64,000 nucleotides of DNA from Isotricha intestinalis (lineage: Eukaryota; Ciliophora; Litostomatea; Vestibuliferida; Isotrichidae): contig JAJJLU010000333.1 in NCBI GenBank assembly GCA_023807065.1, positions 41,056 through 105,055 on the forward strand, in the 5' to 3' direction. Shown piece by piece: positions 20,704 through 30,768 of the stretch; within the stretch, counting starts at the first letter, position 1; each line of letters starts with the position of its first letter. Below the pieces are notes generated by a model. That model made no database searches and was not told where the DNA came from. It saw nothing but the letters and a program-made list of their open reading frames with translations. A program made the translations under genes and the position numbers.

Positions 20704-22266
20704 ATGAACATGAATCTAGAATTTAATTATAAATTTGATAATAAAGATTATATAATAACTCTTCAATCAATATCATCAAAAATATTAATAACAATAGAAG
20801 AAGAAGTTTCAAGTATATATTGGAAGAAAGAACTTGATGAAAATTTTGTATCAGAAATTACAAGGCAAATGGGAAGTTATAAATCATTAGAAGTTTTTAC
20901 AAAAATGTTAATTGCAGCTTTAAGTCAAAAAAATGATAAAGTATCATTAAATTTTTGTTCAGTAAATGAAATTCAACAATTATCAGAAGATAATAATAAA
21001 TCAAATAAAAATTCAGATAACAACAATATTAAAAAATATTTATTATTAAGATATGAAGAATTTGAAGAAGTAGTTTATCCAATTCAATTTGAATATCTTG
21101 ATAAAAACGGTAATACTGAATTATTAAGAAGAACAATAGAAAGGTTAAAAAATAAAATAAAAAATATTAAAATTCAACATGCTTCTGATATAACTATTCC
21201 AGTTAATTATACTGAATATGAGAAATTAAAAAAAGAAAATTTAGATTTAATTAATAAAATAAAATTATTAGAAAAAAATAGACAATTAGGAGCTGTTGAT
21301 AATGATGATATATATAAAAATTATTCAGAATTAAATGAAGAATATAATAATTATAAACAACAAAGTGAAAATAAAATTAAAATGTTACTTAAATCAATTG
21401 AAGATTTAAAAGAATCTAAATTTATTGAATCACAAAATAATTTTCATCAAAAAGATAAATCTAAAAATCAAATAAATGACTTAGAAAAAAAATTAGAAAT
21501 TGCAACTGATATGTTATCAAAATCAAGAAAAGACTTTGAAAAACAATTTAATGAAAAAAATAAAGAAATGGATAAATTAATAAAAGAAATTAAAATTTAT
21601 AGAGAAAATGAAAAAGCATTAAAAGTTAAAGTAGCAAATTTAGAAAAAGATTTACAAAGATCAAAAAGAGAAAATAATTATTATAGATATGGAAATTCAA
21701 CACCAAAATCAACAAGATCTTATCATACAACAGGATCAGCAAATAATACTTATACAAGTAGTTTTAGTAAAAAATCTTCTCAAAGTTATTTAAAGAAAAA
21801 TCTAATTCCTTCTTCTTCAAATAAACCTTTTAATGGTTATTATAAATTTGGTTCTTATCAATATAGAAAAAATTATAAACCTTTTAATTATAGTAAAAAT
21901 AAAAAAACTTCTTCTTCACTTAATTCTCATTCTTCTAAAGGAAGTTCTTTAGGAAAATATTCTAAAAATAGTTCTATTAAATCTAATAATTCTTCGAAAA
22001 GTAAAGGAAGTAATAGTAAATATAATTATAGTAAGAATATTAAATATAGTAGTAATAATTATTCTAAATCTTATTTAAAACCTAAAATTACTACTAATAA
22101 TAATTATAAGAAAAATTTTACTTCTTCTAATATTAAAAAGAATTCTATTGGGTTAAGTAATAGTAAAAAAAATATTAATTCAAATAATGATATTAAAACT
22201 AATAATGATATAAATGATAAAATTAAAAGAGTTCAGAATTTATTAAATCAAGCAAGTGGAAAGTAA
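20704..22266 (+). CDS. VFL3: CCDC61/VFL3-type basal-body protein
   Basis: 520 residues. Residues 1-160 match the CCDC61/VFL3 head domain, an XRCC4/SAS-6-like fold: EFNYKFDNKDYIITLQSI, then IYWKKELDENFVSEITRQMG, EVFTKMLIAAL, KYLLLRYEEFEEVVYPIQF and LRRTIERLKNKIK. A parallel coiled coil follows (about 165-325), then a Ser/Lys/Asn/Tyr-rich basic tail. In Chlamydomonas VFL3 and vertebrate CCDC61 the protein sits at basal bodies/centriolar satellites and positions their microtubule and fibre appendages. Its presence implies a ciliated or flagellated organism. Family assignment from pattern, fairly secure; the symbol is by homology. Confidence 0.8.
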   Translation: MNMNLEFNYKFDNKDYIITLQSISSKILITIEEEVSSIYWKKELDENFVSEITRQMGSYKSLEVFTKMLIAALSQKNDKVSLNFCSVNEIQQLSEDNNKSNKNSDNNNIKKYLLLRYEEFEEVVYPIQFEYLDKNGNTELLRRTIERLKNKIKNIKIQHASDITIPVNYTEYEKLKKENLDLINKIKLLEKNRQLGAVDNDDIYKNYSELNEEYNNYKQQSENKIKMLLKSIEDLKESKFIESQNNFHQKDKSKNQINDLEKKLEIATDMLSKSRKDFEKQFNEKNKEMDKLIKEIKIYRENEKALKVKVANLEKDLQRSKRENNYYRYGNSTPKSTRSYHTTGSANNTYTSSFSKKSSQSYLKKNLIPSSSNKPFNGYYKFGSYQYRKNYKPFNYSKNKKTSSSLNSHSSKGSSLGKYSKNSSIKSNNSSKSKGSNSKYNYSKNIKYSSNNYSKSYLKPKITTNNNYKKNFTSSNIKKNSIGLSNSKKNINSNNDIKTNNDINDKIKRVQNLLNQASGK

Positions 22267-22430
22267 TACAATTATATTCTTAAACCAATTCAAAATTTGT
22301 AATAAATCAATATAAATTAAAATAATTAAATAAAAAAAAAAAAATTCTAAAAAATAAAAAATAAAAAATAATAAATATATATATATAAAAATTACAATAT
22401 CGGTTAACCAAAAAAAAAAATAAAAAAAAA

Positions 22431-23674
22431 ATGCAATCAACAAAAGATTACTTAAACCAAGAAGTAAAACCATTTCTTCAGCCTTTAATTCAAGCTACCT
22501 TAATAGAAAACCCATCAGACCCAGTAAAATACTTAATATCTAATTTTTAAATATATAATAGTCTCTTTTCATGATGCAATGGCTTCAAAATTATACAGGA
22601 TTAAAAACTTATGGTGAAAATATAGAAATATCAGAATTAAAAAATTTAAAAAAACAATTAAAATATTACAAAAAAAAATACGAAAAAGAGGATAAAGAAA
22701 TGGAAATTTTAAGTGATAAAGAAGAAGAAATTTCTCCTGAAGATCAAAAGAAAATTGATGATGATATGAAAAAAAGACAACAAAAAAAAAAAGGAAAAAG
22801 AAATCCAATTTCAAATCAAGTTTATGGGACAATAAATAAGATAAAAGATTATGTGGGAAAAAATTATGATAAAACAGAAGATCAAAAAAGAAAAATAAAG
22901 GAAAAATTATTATCAATATTTTTATTTAAATCATTAGATGAAAATTTATTAAATGAAATAATGAATACATTAGAAGAAAAAAATTATTCTTTAAATGAGG
23001 AAGTAGTAAAACAAGGAGAAAATAGTGAAAGTTTTTTTATAATAGAAGAAGGAGAATTAGATTGTTTAAAGCAATTTAGAATAGGTGATCCTCAAACATA
23101 TTTAAAAACATATAAATCAGGAGATTTCTTTGGAGAATTAAATTTATTATATAATATTAAAAATCCTGAAACAATTATTGTTAAAAGTGATATTTGTACT
23201 TTATATAAAATTGATAGAGATGATTATAATTTTATTCTTCATAATTATGAAAAAGAAAAAAGAAATAAATATATTAATTACTTAAAAGAAATTGAAATAT
23301 TAAAACCTTTAAATGAAGATGAATTATTACAAATTGCAGATAATTTATATTTAGAAGATTATAAAGATGGAATAAAAATAATGAAACAAAATGAAAATGG
23401 AGATAAACTATATATTATTGAAGAAGGAGAATGTCAATGTATAAAAACAATTGATGGAAAACCAGAACAAAAATTAGATTTATTAAAAGTTGGAAATTTT
23501 TTTGGAGATATTAATTTATTAAGAAATGATATTTCAACTTTTAATGTTGTTGCTCAAGGAGATTGTAAACTTTTAGTTATTGATAGAATGACTTTTAAAA
23601 GATTAGTCGGTCCTTTAGAAAATTTATTAATTAGAGATAAGGAACTTTACAAGAAATTTATGGGCAAACAATAA
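22431..23674 (+). CDS. cAMP-dependent protein kinase regulatory-subunit homologue (2 exons)
   Basis: Two exons, 22431-22523 and 22562-23674, give 401 residues. Residues 1-45 form a RII-alpha/DPY-30-type docking-dimerisation helix pair (YLNQEVKPFLQPLIQATL, ENPSDP then FMMQWLQ). A charged linker leads to the inhibitor-like KRNPISNQVY (residues ~110-119), aligning with RRGAISAEVY of mammalian RI. Two cyclic-nucleotide-binding domains follow (about 150-265 and 275-395). In each the phosphate-binding cassette has lost its Arg: GELNLLYNIKNPETI and GDINLLRNDISTFNV. It should bind and inhibit a catalytic subunit, but cAMP may not be its ligand. Without the 38-nt intron the dimerisation helix would be missed. 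Confidence 0.85.
22524..22561 (+). other. 38-nt spliceosomal intron
   Basis: GTAAAATAC...ATAATAG, phase 0, with an in-frame TAA inside. Splicing joins ENPSDP to SLFMMQWLQ within the dimerisation motif. Confidence 0.75.
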
Positions 23675-23944
23675 AATTGTCTTTACTTTTTGATTTTGGT
23701 TTATTTAATTTTTTAAAGTTTTTTTGAAATTTAAATATTCTGATTTTTATTTTTTTTTAAAAATAATTTATATCACATTTAAATTTTAAATTAGTGTTTG
23801 TTTAGGATTCTAAAACTTAGAAAATACTATTAAGGAATTATTATGAGATTTAAACAGAGATATCAAAGAATAAAATATTTAAATTTATATTTATTTGATT
23901 CATATAAATCATACTTATATTATATTTTTAATATTTATATTTTT

Positions 23945-24395
23945 TTGAATTAAAATAATTCAATATTTATAAAAATAGATGGTGGGAAATTTGATTTTTA
24001 TAATATCATAAAAATGTCTATAAAATACACTTTCGAGAAGCCAAATATAAGCAAATTGAAAAATAAATGAAATGAAAACAAAACCTAATCTAGCAAAACA
24101 TATTTGATTTATCATACTGTCGTTTAATCTTCCAATTTAAAATTAATAATGCATATCATCCTAAAGATAATAATAAATCTATAATAAAACTGTTGTTTCA
24201 AATCCTTTTAAATTTGATAATTTTCTCTTGTCTCTTTTCCATATTTCTTCTATATTCTGTTCTTTATATCATTTTGTTTTTTTTAGATATGAGTGATAAC
24301 TTTTATAACCTCTTTTTCTTACTGGACCACATATTAATACTATTAAAAGGAATATGCCATTAATCCAGTATATCCTATGAAAATTATTTGTTTAT
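23945..24395 (-). pseudogene. Possible decayed membrane-protein gene
   Basis: One minus-strand frame is coding-like for about 130 codons, with five in-frame stops (TGA, TAG, TAG, TAA, TAA). Hydrophobic pieces IFLLIVLICGPVRKRGYKSY and FARLGFVFISFIFQF are separated by a charged stretch; the last 58 codons are stop-free. Base composition is less AT-rich than surrounding spacer. No family recognised. Chance remains possible. Confidence 0.3.
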
Positions 24396-25387
24396 CTATA
24401 GAATATTTTTTTTATTTTTTCATTTTTTGAAGAGTATTTTTAAATATAAATTAAGCTTTTTATTTTATGAAAAAAATAAATTTTATTTGTTCTTTTTAAT
24501 AAATGAAAATTGAATATTTATTTATATACAATTTTATATGTAATGTCTTTTTATTTTTTATTTGGGGAATGGGATTGGCCTCAATCTCTAATCTCAAATA
24601 ATTAAAATTTAATTTATTCATTATTAATTTAAGTAAATTTTTCCAATATAACAATAATATTTTATTTATTTTTATATTATTTTTGAAAATTGTTTCTAAA
24701 TTATTATTTTAATTTTAATTCAAATATTTTTTAATTATCCATAGGAAATATAAAATTAGAAATAGTTTATCAAAAAATATTTCTATTAATCAAAAAAATA
24801 ATTAATTAAAAAAGAATTCATATTATTATATATTATTGAAAAAAATTTGTATTATAATGACTTCTTATAAATAAATTGCTTTAGTATATTTCATTCAAAA
24901 AATTCATTCTATATTAAATTATAATACTTTCTTATAGATTATCACTTTTTATTTTTCAATTTATTTAGAATAAAATTAACAAAAAGATATTTATAATTTT
25001 AAATATATTGCTTATCCTTATGGTTATTATAAAGAAAAATTGAAACTGCAAAAGAAAAATGTTATAAACTTGGTTTAAAAAAATAAACCTTTATAAAAAA
25101 CTTTCTTTAGATTAGAAAAAATCATAAATGGAATATCCTCTTAATATAATAGATATCTTATTTTAGAAAAAACAATTAAAATAAAGAGAGAATTCTATTA
25201 TTATTGTTTCTTTAAAAAAAATAAAAGAAAAATTCTCTTCTTAATTAAATAAAAAATAAAAGTTAGAGTTGATAATAATCCATAATTATTATATAAAAAA
25301 AATTTAAAAAAAAAATTAGCAAAATAATCAACTTTACATTGTTATTTATAAGTATAAAAAACAATTTTTAATTTTTTTTTGAATGAT

Positions 25388-25860
25388 TAAATTTGAGCTT
25401 TTTCATGTAAAAGATATATATTATTAAAAGAATCTAAATCAACATAACAATCTTCCTTTTTTATCTATATTAAAAAATTTTTAAAGGTGTTTCTTTCTCA
25501 AAATAAAGTTTTTCTTCATTATTATAATTATTTTTAAAAATATTTTCATTACATCGACAATCACTCAATCAATTCCCTTCTATATCTATATCTTGTAAAG
25601 AAAGAGGTTAAGTTTAGTTTTTTTTAAATAAAATTGAATTATTCCAAAAATAAAACATTCTTTTATAATATTTGAATCATTTAATTTATCTTTCTTCTTT
25701 TTCTTTTCTGAATAATTTTTAATATTATTTAAAGTAGTAATTGATATAATATTACTAATAAAAAAATTTTTATATCATCATCTTTAAAATTTTGATTTAA
25801 AGTTAAAATTTTTCATATTTATTTTCTATATTATTAAAAGATTTAATTTTTTATTTAACA
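25388..25860 (-). pseudogene. Decayed gene with frameshifts and stops
   Basis: Successive minus-strand segments read as protein in shifting frames: NQNFKDDDIKIF, a 57-codon stop-free piece containing KECFIFGIIQFYLKK, then SLQDIDIEGN, a TGA, LSDCRCNENIFKNNYNNEEK, and finally EDCYVDLDSFNNIYLLHEKA before TAA. No GT...AG introns join them, so frameshifts plus stops are the simpler reading. It starts immediately downstream of the coiled-coil gene ending at 25863 and could be the decayed remainder of a longer version of that gene or a separate gene. Confidence 0.45.
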
Positions 25861-25862
25861 TT

Positions 25863-27227
25863 TTATTTGATTTTCCCATCAATATCTTCTTGAAATAGTT
25901 GTTCATTACTATATTTTCTATTAGGCATTTCTCTACTTACAGTTTCTTTTAAAGGAGAAGGAATTTTTAATTTAATTTCTTCAATATATTTTATACTTTT
26001 ATTATTTTTTCCTTTTTCAACTGAATAATCACTTAAAGTTTTTCTTTTATATATTTTAGAAGCACTTTCAAAATGAGAATTAATTTCTAATAAAGAATTA
26101 TCCTGTGATTCAGTTTGATTTGTTTTAGTTAATTTAAAATTTAATATAATTTTTTCTTTATTTTTTAATTCTTCATTTAAGGAAAAAATTTGATTTGAAA
26201 ATTCAGTATTTTTTTCATTTAAAACTTTATTTTCTTCTTTAAACTTATTTAGTGTTTCTTGTAAATTTTTAATTGTTTTATCTTTATTTAAAATAATAGT
26301 ATTTAAAGAAGATATTTGATTTTTTAAACTTCCAATTTCTAATTCATTATTTTTTTTATTTACAATTGATTTTAAATCATTGTCACTTATTTTACTTTCA
26401 GTTAAAGATTGATTTATTATTTCATTATTTAATTTTTGATTATCTAATAAAGAGTTTTTCAAAATATCAATTTGCTTTTGATTCAGTTCATTTTTTTTTT
26501 CTTTTAATTCTTCATTAATTGAATCTTTTTTTTTTAATTCTTCAAGTTCATTAATTTGTTTATTTGCTAAATTTAATTTTTCATTTAAATTCTTATTATC
26601 ATTGGTTAATTTTTCATATTTAATTTTTATTTCTTGATAATTTAAATTTAGATTTTTATTTTTATTATATTGTTCATTTAATTGTTTTTGTAAAAATAAA
26701 ATATATGAATCATTATTATTATGTTTCTTATTTAATTCTTGATTTGAAATATTATTTGTTTTTATTAAAGAAGTTTTTTTTTGATTTTTATGAATAGGAT
26801 AAATATAATTTCCATATGAATTAATTGGATTTTTTATTACATTATTTTGATAAGGATTATAATCGAAAATTGATTTTGATTTATACATTTCTCTTATTTT
26901 TGAAGTTGAATTTGAACTTTTTAATATTGTATTTGAATAATTTTTAATAAGATATTTTTCTGTTTCTTCATTTGATAAAGGTCTTAAATTTAAATTATTT
27001 AGTACTGAATTTGGATTTTTTGATGATTTATTTAAATTATATATGTTATCATTATATGCTTTGTCCAAAATTCTTCCTTTAAAAGTTTTTTTCAAATTTT
27101 TTAAATTATTATAACATTGTCTAATATTTTCATCTATTTCTTCTTTTGTCAATTCTTTTGAATAAATTCTAGAATAATTTGTTTGAAATGATTGATTCTT
27201 ATTTTTTTGATTAAATAAAGACTCCAT
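25863..27227 (-). CDS. Coiled-coil protein, unrecognised
   Basis: 454 residues. The N-terminal half is Asn/Ser-rich with short basic motifs. Residues about 165-385 form a long Asn/Lys/Glu/Leu coiled coil (LNLANKQINELEELKKKDSI and similar). The tail contains Ser/Pro-type phosphorylation-like sites (IPSPLKETVSR). No signal peptide, TM or catalytic motif. Likely a cytoskeletal or cortical structural protein; family not recognised. Confidence 0.7.
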   Translation of the reverse strand: MESLFNQKNKNQSFQTNYSRIYSKELTKEEIDENIRQCYNNLKNLKKTFKGRILDKAYNDNIYNLNKSSKNPNSVLNNLNLRPLSNEETEKYLIKNYSNTILKSSNSTSKIREMYKSKSIFDYNPYQNNVIKNPINSYGNYIYPIHKNQKKTSLIKTNNISNQELNKKHNNNDSYILFLQKQLNEQYNKNKNLNLNYQEIKIKYEKLTNDNKNLNEKLNLANKQINELEELKKKDSINEELKEKKNELNQKQIDILKNSLLDNQKLNNEIINQSLTESKISDNDLKSIVNKKNNELEIGSLKNQISSLNTIILNKDKTIKNLQETLNKFKEENKVLNEKNTEFSNQIFSLNEELKNKEKIILNFKLTKTNQTESQDNSLLEINSHFESASKIYKRKTLSDYSVEKGKNNKSIKYIEEIKLKIPSPLKETVSREMPNRKYSNEQLFQEDIDGKIK

Positions 27228-27825
27228 TAATTTTTTAAAAATTGAATTTAATTTTTAAATGAATAATTTATAAATTCAAATAATTAACTACTTGGATGAC
27301 TAACTACTGAAACATTATTATAAAAAGCAAAATATAAAAAAATAAAAAAGAAAAAAAATAAAAATTGTCAAATATTATTCTAAAATATAAAACAGGGAGT
27401 GAGAGAACTTTAGCATATAATTAAATTAATAATTATTAATCTTAATATGTTAATGTGAAATAAAATAGAGCATTATTTAATAAAAAAGAAGATTATTCAG
27501 AAATGATAAATAAATTTATCACAAATTAATACAATATTTTAGAAGATTTATAAAATATAATTAATGAACTTATTCATAAAAAATATGAAGAAAAGAATAT
27601 GATAAAAAATTATAATTTTATAAATTTATGAAAGAAAAAAATATTGAAAATAAAAGAGAAGAAAAAAATTCATTTATTTCATAATTTCATATTATTTATT
27701 ATATAATAAGTTGTAAAACTTTATTTGGGTTATGAAAATTAAATTTAAATTAATTATATTTTAACAATTATTTAATTAAATCATAAAATTTATAACTATT
27801 ATTATACTCTCTTTAATAAAAAAAA
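27228..27825. other. Spacer between divergent genes with a coding-like relic
   Basis: 598 nt with both 5' regions. On the plus strand about 27482-27706 a single frame reads KKEDYSEMINKFITN, TAA, YNILEDL, TAA, NIINELIHKKYEEKN and on through a TGA to TAA. Possible decayed coding sequence; could also be chance in AT-rich DNA. Confidence 0.35.
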
Positions 27826-29943
27826 ATGAATAAAATATCAAATGTTTATAGTCCAAGTTTAGAAAAGAAAAAAACAGAGAATTCCTCAATATTTCGTCAA
27901 AGCAATCTAAAGGAAAAACTAGAAACTTTATTTATAAACCCAAATTTTCTTCCAAACAATCCTGTTAAATATAAAACTCCATCAAATAAGACTGTAAAAT
28001 TTATTTCTTTTGATTCTCCAATTAAAGATATTGATGTAAATATTCCTGATAATCAAAATAAAAATTTAAATAAATATTCAAGCCATGAAAACATTAGATC
28101 ATTTAATAATCAAAATGCAAATATAACTTCACCTTCTCTTTTTTCAGAACAAAATGCTTTTAAGAAAAAAAAAAGTTCCACGGATAATAAAGATAATTAT
28201 AATTTTGAAGGCAATCAAAATTATTTTGGTTCAATAGGTAAAAATGTTATGGATAAAGGAAGTGCCAAAAATATAAATAAAGTTAAATTTAATATAGCTT
28301 ATGATAAAAATGATGAAAAAGAAGATAATAATGATATTGAAATAGTAGATTTTGATAGAAATGTTTATCAAAAAGGAAAAAAAAAGAAGAATAATTTATA
28401 TTTAAAAACAGAAGAATTTGAAAAAGCAATATCAAATATAAATAATTTAAATGATAATCAGATATATTCTTTAAATTCTGATAGGCAAAATTATAATAAA
28501 TCATTATTTCAAAATAACAATAACACTCATCATAAAAATGAACATTCTTTTAATTATCATAGAAATGATTCAGAAATAAAAAAATCAAATAATATGTTAA
28601 ATTCTTTTGAAGAAATAAATAATTTAAAAAAAATAAGTCAAAAATCAATGAATAAAATGAAATCAGAGAAAACAATGCCAAGAATAATTTTATCAGATAT
28701 GTCAAATTTCAATAAACATTTAGATAATGAAAATAATAATAATGAAAATAATCGTAGTCATCATCGTAGTCATCATCATCATCATAGTAGAAGTAAAAGT
28801 AAAAATAAAAATAATGATTCTAAAGAAATAGAAAATTATGAAAAACACCATAAAAGAAATAATGAAAATAAAATTAGAGAATATTCAACCCCAGAAATTC
28901 AACATAAACACAAATCAAAAGCCAAAATAAACAATTATCAAAATGAGAAATTAACGAAGATGAAGCATAAAATATTATCAAATCCAGAAATAAAAATAAA
29001 AATAGATAAAGAAGAAAATAAAATAAAACACTCATATATATATTCTCGAGCAGGAAAAATAGAAGATCAAAAAGAAAAAACAAACCAAGATTCATATTTA
29101 AAAATTGAACATATAAATGGTTTTGAAGACTTTAATATTTATGGAATATTTGATGGTCACGGTTCAAGTGGTCATTTAGTAAGTAAATTTATAGTAAATT
29201 ATTTAACAGAATATTATAAATACAATGAAGAAATATTAAAAAGAAAAACAATAGAAAATATATATTCCTTTATAAAAAAGAAAAATTATTTATTTATAAA
29301 AGAATCAATAAAAAAAAGTGAAGAAGCATTATTTGATTCAGAAGAAATAGATAGTACATTTTCAGGGACAACATGTATATTAATATTTATAATAGGTACT
29401 AAAATAATAAGTGTAAATATAGGAGATTCTCGAGCAATAATGTTAAATGAGAAAAAGAAAATAATAGAATTATCAATTGATCAAAAGCCAGAAAATTTAG
29501 AAGAAAAAGAGAGAATAGAAAAGAATGGAGGAGAAATAAGAAAAATAATAGAAGATAATGAAGAAATTGGTCCAATGAGAGTTTGGGCAAAAGGAAAAAA
29601 ATATCCTGGAATTGCTATGAGTAGATCTATTGGTGATTCTGTAGCTAATGAAATTGGTGTTTGGAGTCTTCCTGATATTAAAGAATATAATATTCAATAT
29701 AATTCTCAATTTATTGTTATTGGAAGTGATGGATTATGGGAATTTATGAGTAATGATAAAGTTTGTAAATTTGTTTATAAATGTAAAAATAAATCACATA
29801 TTCAAGATTATTTAGAAAAATTAGTTGAAAAAAGTAGGAAATATTGGGAAAAATATGATTGTAATATTGATGATATTACTGTTATTTTAATAACTTTTAA
29901 TTATTTTTATAAAGAAGATAATGATAATGAGAATGATGATTAA
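27826..29943 (+). CDS. PP2C-type (PPM) protein phosphatase with long disordered N-terminus
   Basis: 705 residues. The first ~400 are low-complexity (Asn, Lys, Ser, and a His/Ser run about residues 310-325) and probably regulatory. The PPM catalytic domain spans about 405-695, with the metal-binding Asp residues in place: NQDSYLKIE, FDGHGSSGH, SGTTC, GDSRAIML, a long basic stretch, SRSIGDSVA, IGSDGLWEFM and DDITVILI. It should be an active Mg2+/Mn2+-dependent Ser/Thr phosphatase. No TM or lipid signal. Plausible opponent of the several kinases nearby, but no direct link is shown. Confidence 0.93.
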   Translation: MNKISNVYSPSLEKKKTENSSIFRQSNLKEKLETLFINPNFLPNNPVKYKTPSNKTVKFISFDSPIKDIDVNIPDNQNKNLNKYSSHENIRSFNNQNANITSPSLFSEQNAFKKKKSSTDNKDNYNFEGNQNYFGSIGKNVMDKGSAKNINKVKFNIAYDKNDEKEDNNDIEIVDFDRNVYQKGKKKKNNLYLKTEEFEKAISNINNLNDNQIYSLNSDRQNYNKSLFQNNNNTHHKNEHSFNYHRNDSEIKKSNNMLNSFEEINNLKKISQKSMNKMKSEKTMPRIILSDMSNFNKHLDNENNNNENNRSHHRSHHHHHSRSKSKNKNNDSKEIENYEKHHKRNNENKIREYSTPEIQHKHKSKAKINNYQNEKLTKMKHKILSNPEIKIKIDKEENKIKHSYIYSRAGKIEDQKEKTNQDSYLKIEHINGFEDFNIYGIFDGHGSSGHLVSKFIVNYLTEYYKYNEEILKRKTIENIYSFIKKKNYLFIKESIKKSEEALFDSEEIDSTFSGTTCILIFIIGTKIISVNIGDSRAIMLNEKKKIIELSIDQKPENLEEKERIEKNGGEIRKIIEDNEEIGPMRVWAKGKKYPGIAMSRSIGDSVANEIGVWSLPDIKEYNIQYNSQFIVIGSDGLWEFMSNDKVCKFVYKCKNKSHIQDYLEKLVEKSRKYWEKYDCNIDDITVILITFNYFYKEDNDNENDD

Positions 29944-30768
29944 TTTTATTTTTATTTTTGTGTTTGGTATTAATTATTTTTTAATTTAAATTGGTATTAT
30001 ATATATGATTCATAATTGAATTGATAAATGTAATGATAATTTAAAAAAATATTATTTAATGAAAATTGAATTAAAAATAGATTTTTAATACTGACAGATT
30101 ATGTAATTTATTGCTTTTATGTTTTTAAAGATTAATAATTATTTAGGAATTATTTGTCTGTTTAAGTTAATGAAGTTTCATAATTGTATATTTAATAAAA
30201 ATATATGTCTAAAAAAAATGGATATATTCTATCTTTTGTTTTAATTGTATATATTCAATTTATTATTGGAACATGTAATAAATATTATTATTCTAAATAA
30301 TAAATTAAAATTAGTTTTATATATTATTCTTTCTTTTCTTAATAAAAAAAAAATAACTTTATAATTGCAGATTATAATGAGATTAAATTATTTTAAAATT
30401 TTACATATTCATTAATATTCAATTTTTCTTTACATGATTTTTTTTATATATTATCAATTATTCCTATTATAAAACTATAAAAGTAAAAATGAAAAAATTA
30501 AATGAATTTTTTTATTTAATAATTAACATTTCCTTCATTTTTTATTTTCAAAATTATTAATTAATTAATTTAAATAATGAAAATAAAAAAGATTTATGCT
30601 TTTAGTTGCTTTTATTTTAAATATTTTAAATTTATATATAATTTAAATATTAAATAAAAATAATTTTTTATTTATATTTCTAAACCTATACTCAATTTTC
30701 TCAATATATATGATAAATTTAAAAAATAAGATTCCTTTAAAAAAATAAGCTTTTATATTATAAATTTC
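29944..30768. other. Spacer between convergent genes
   Basis: 825 nt, AT-rich. Apart from a 31-codon ORF at 30205-30300, listed separately, nothing is recognisable. Confidence 0.5.
30205..30300 (+). CDS. Candidate 31-residue microprotein
   Basis: ATG to TAA encoding a Lys-rich start (MSKKNGY), a hydrophobic stretch (ILSFVLIVYIQFIIG), then CNKYYYSK. This is the layout of a very short membrane-anchored peptide or signal peptide. No flanking exon could be joined convincingly. A chance ORF is quite possible. Confidence 0.2.
   Translation: MSKKNGYILSFVLIVYIQFIIGTCNKYYYSK

Larger units (their letters stand above)
23675..25862. other. Longest gene-poor region in the window
   Basis: 2.2 kb between convergent genes with no intact gene. 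It holds two coding-like relics described separately (about 23945-24395 and 25388-25860, both minus) and a short plus-strand ORF at 24543-24605 (MSFYFLFGEWDWPQSLISNN) within a locally GC-richer patch. Between them the DNA is plain AT-rich. No tRNA, snRNA or repeat recognised. Confidence 0.5.

Noticed and set aside
24190..24212. GTTTCAAATCC-like motif resembling a tRNA T-loop/B box
   Set aside because: No matching acceptor or anticodon stems or A box at proper distance; flanking DNA too AT-rich. No tRNA supported.
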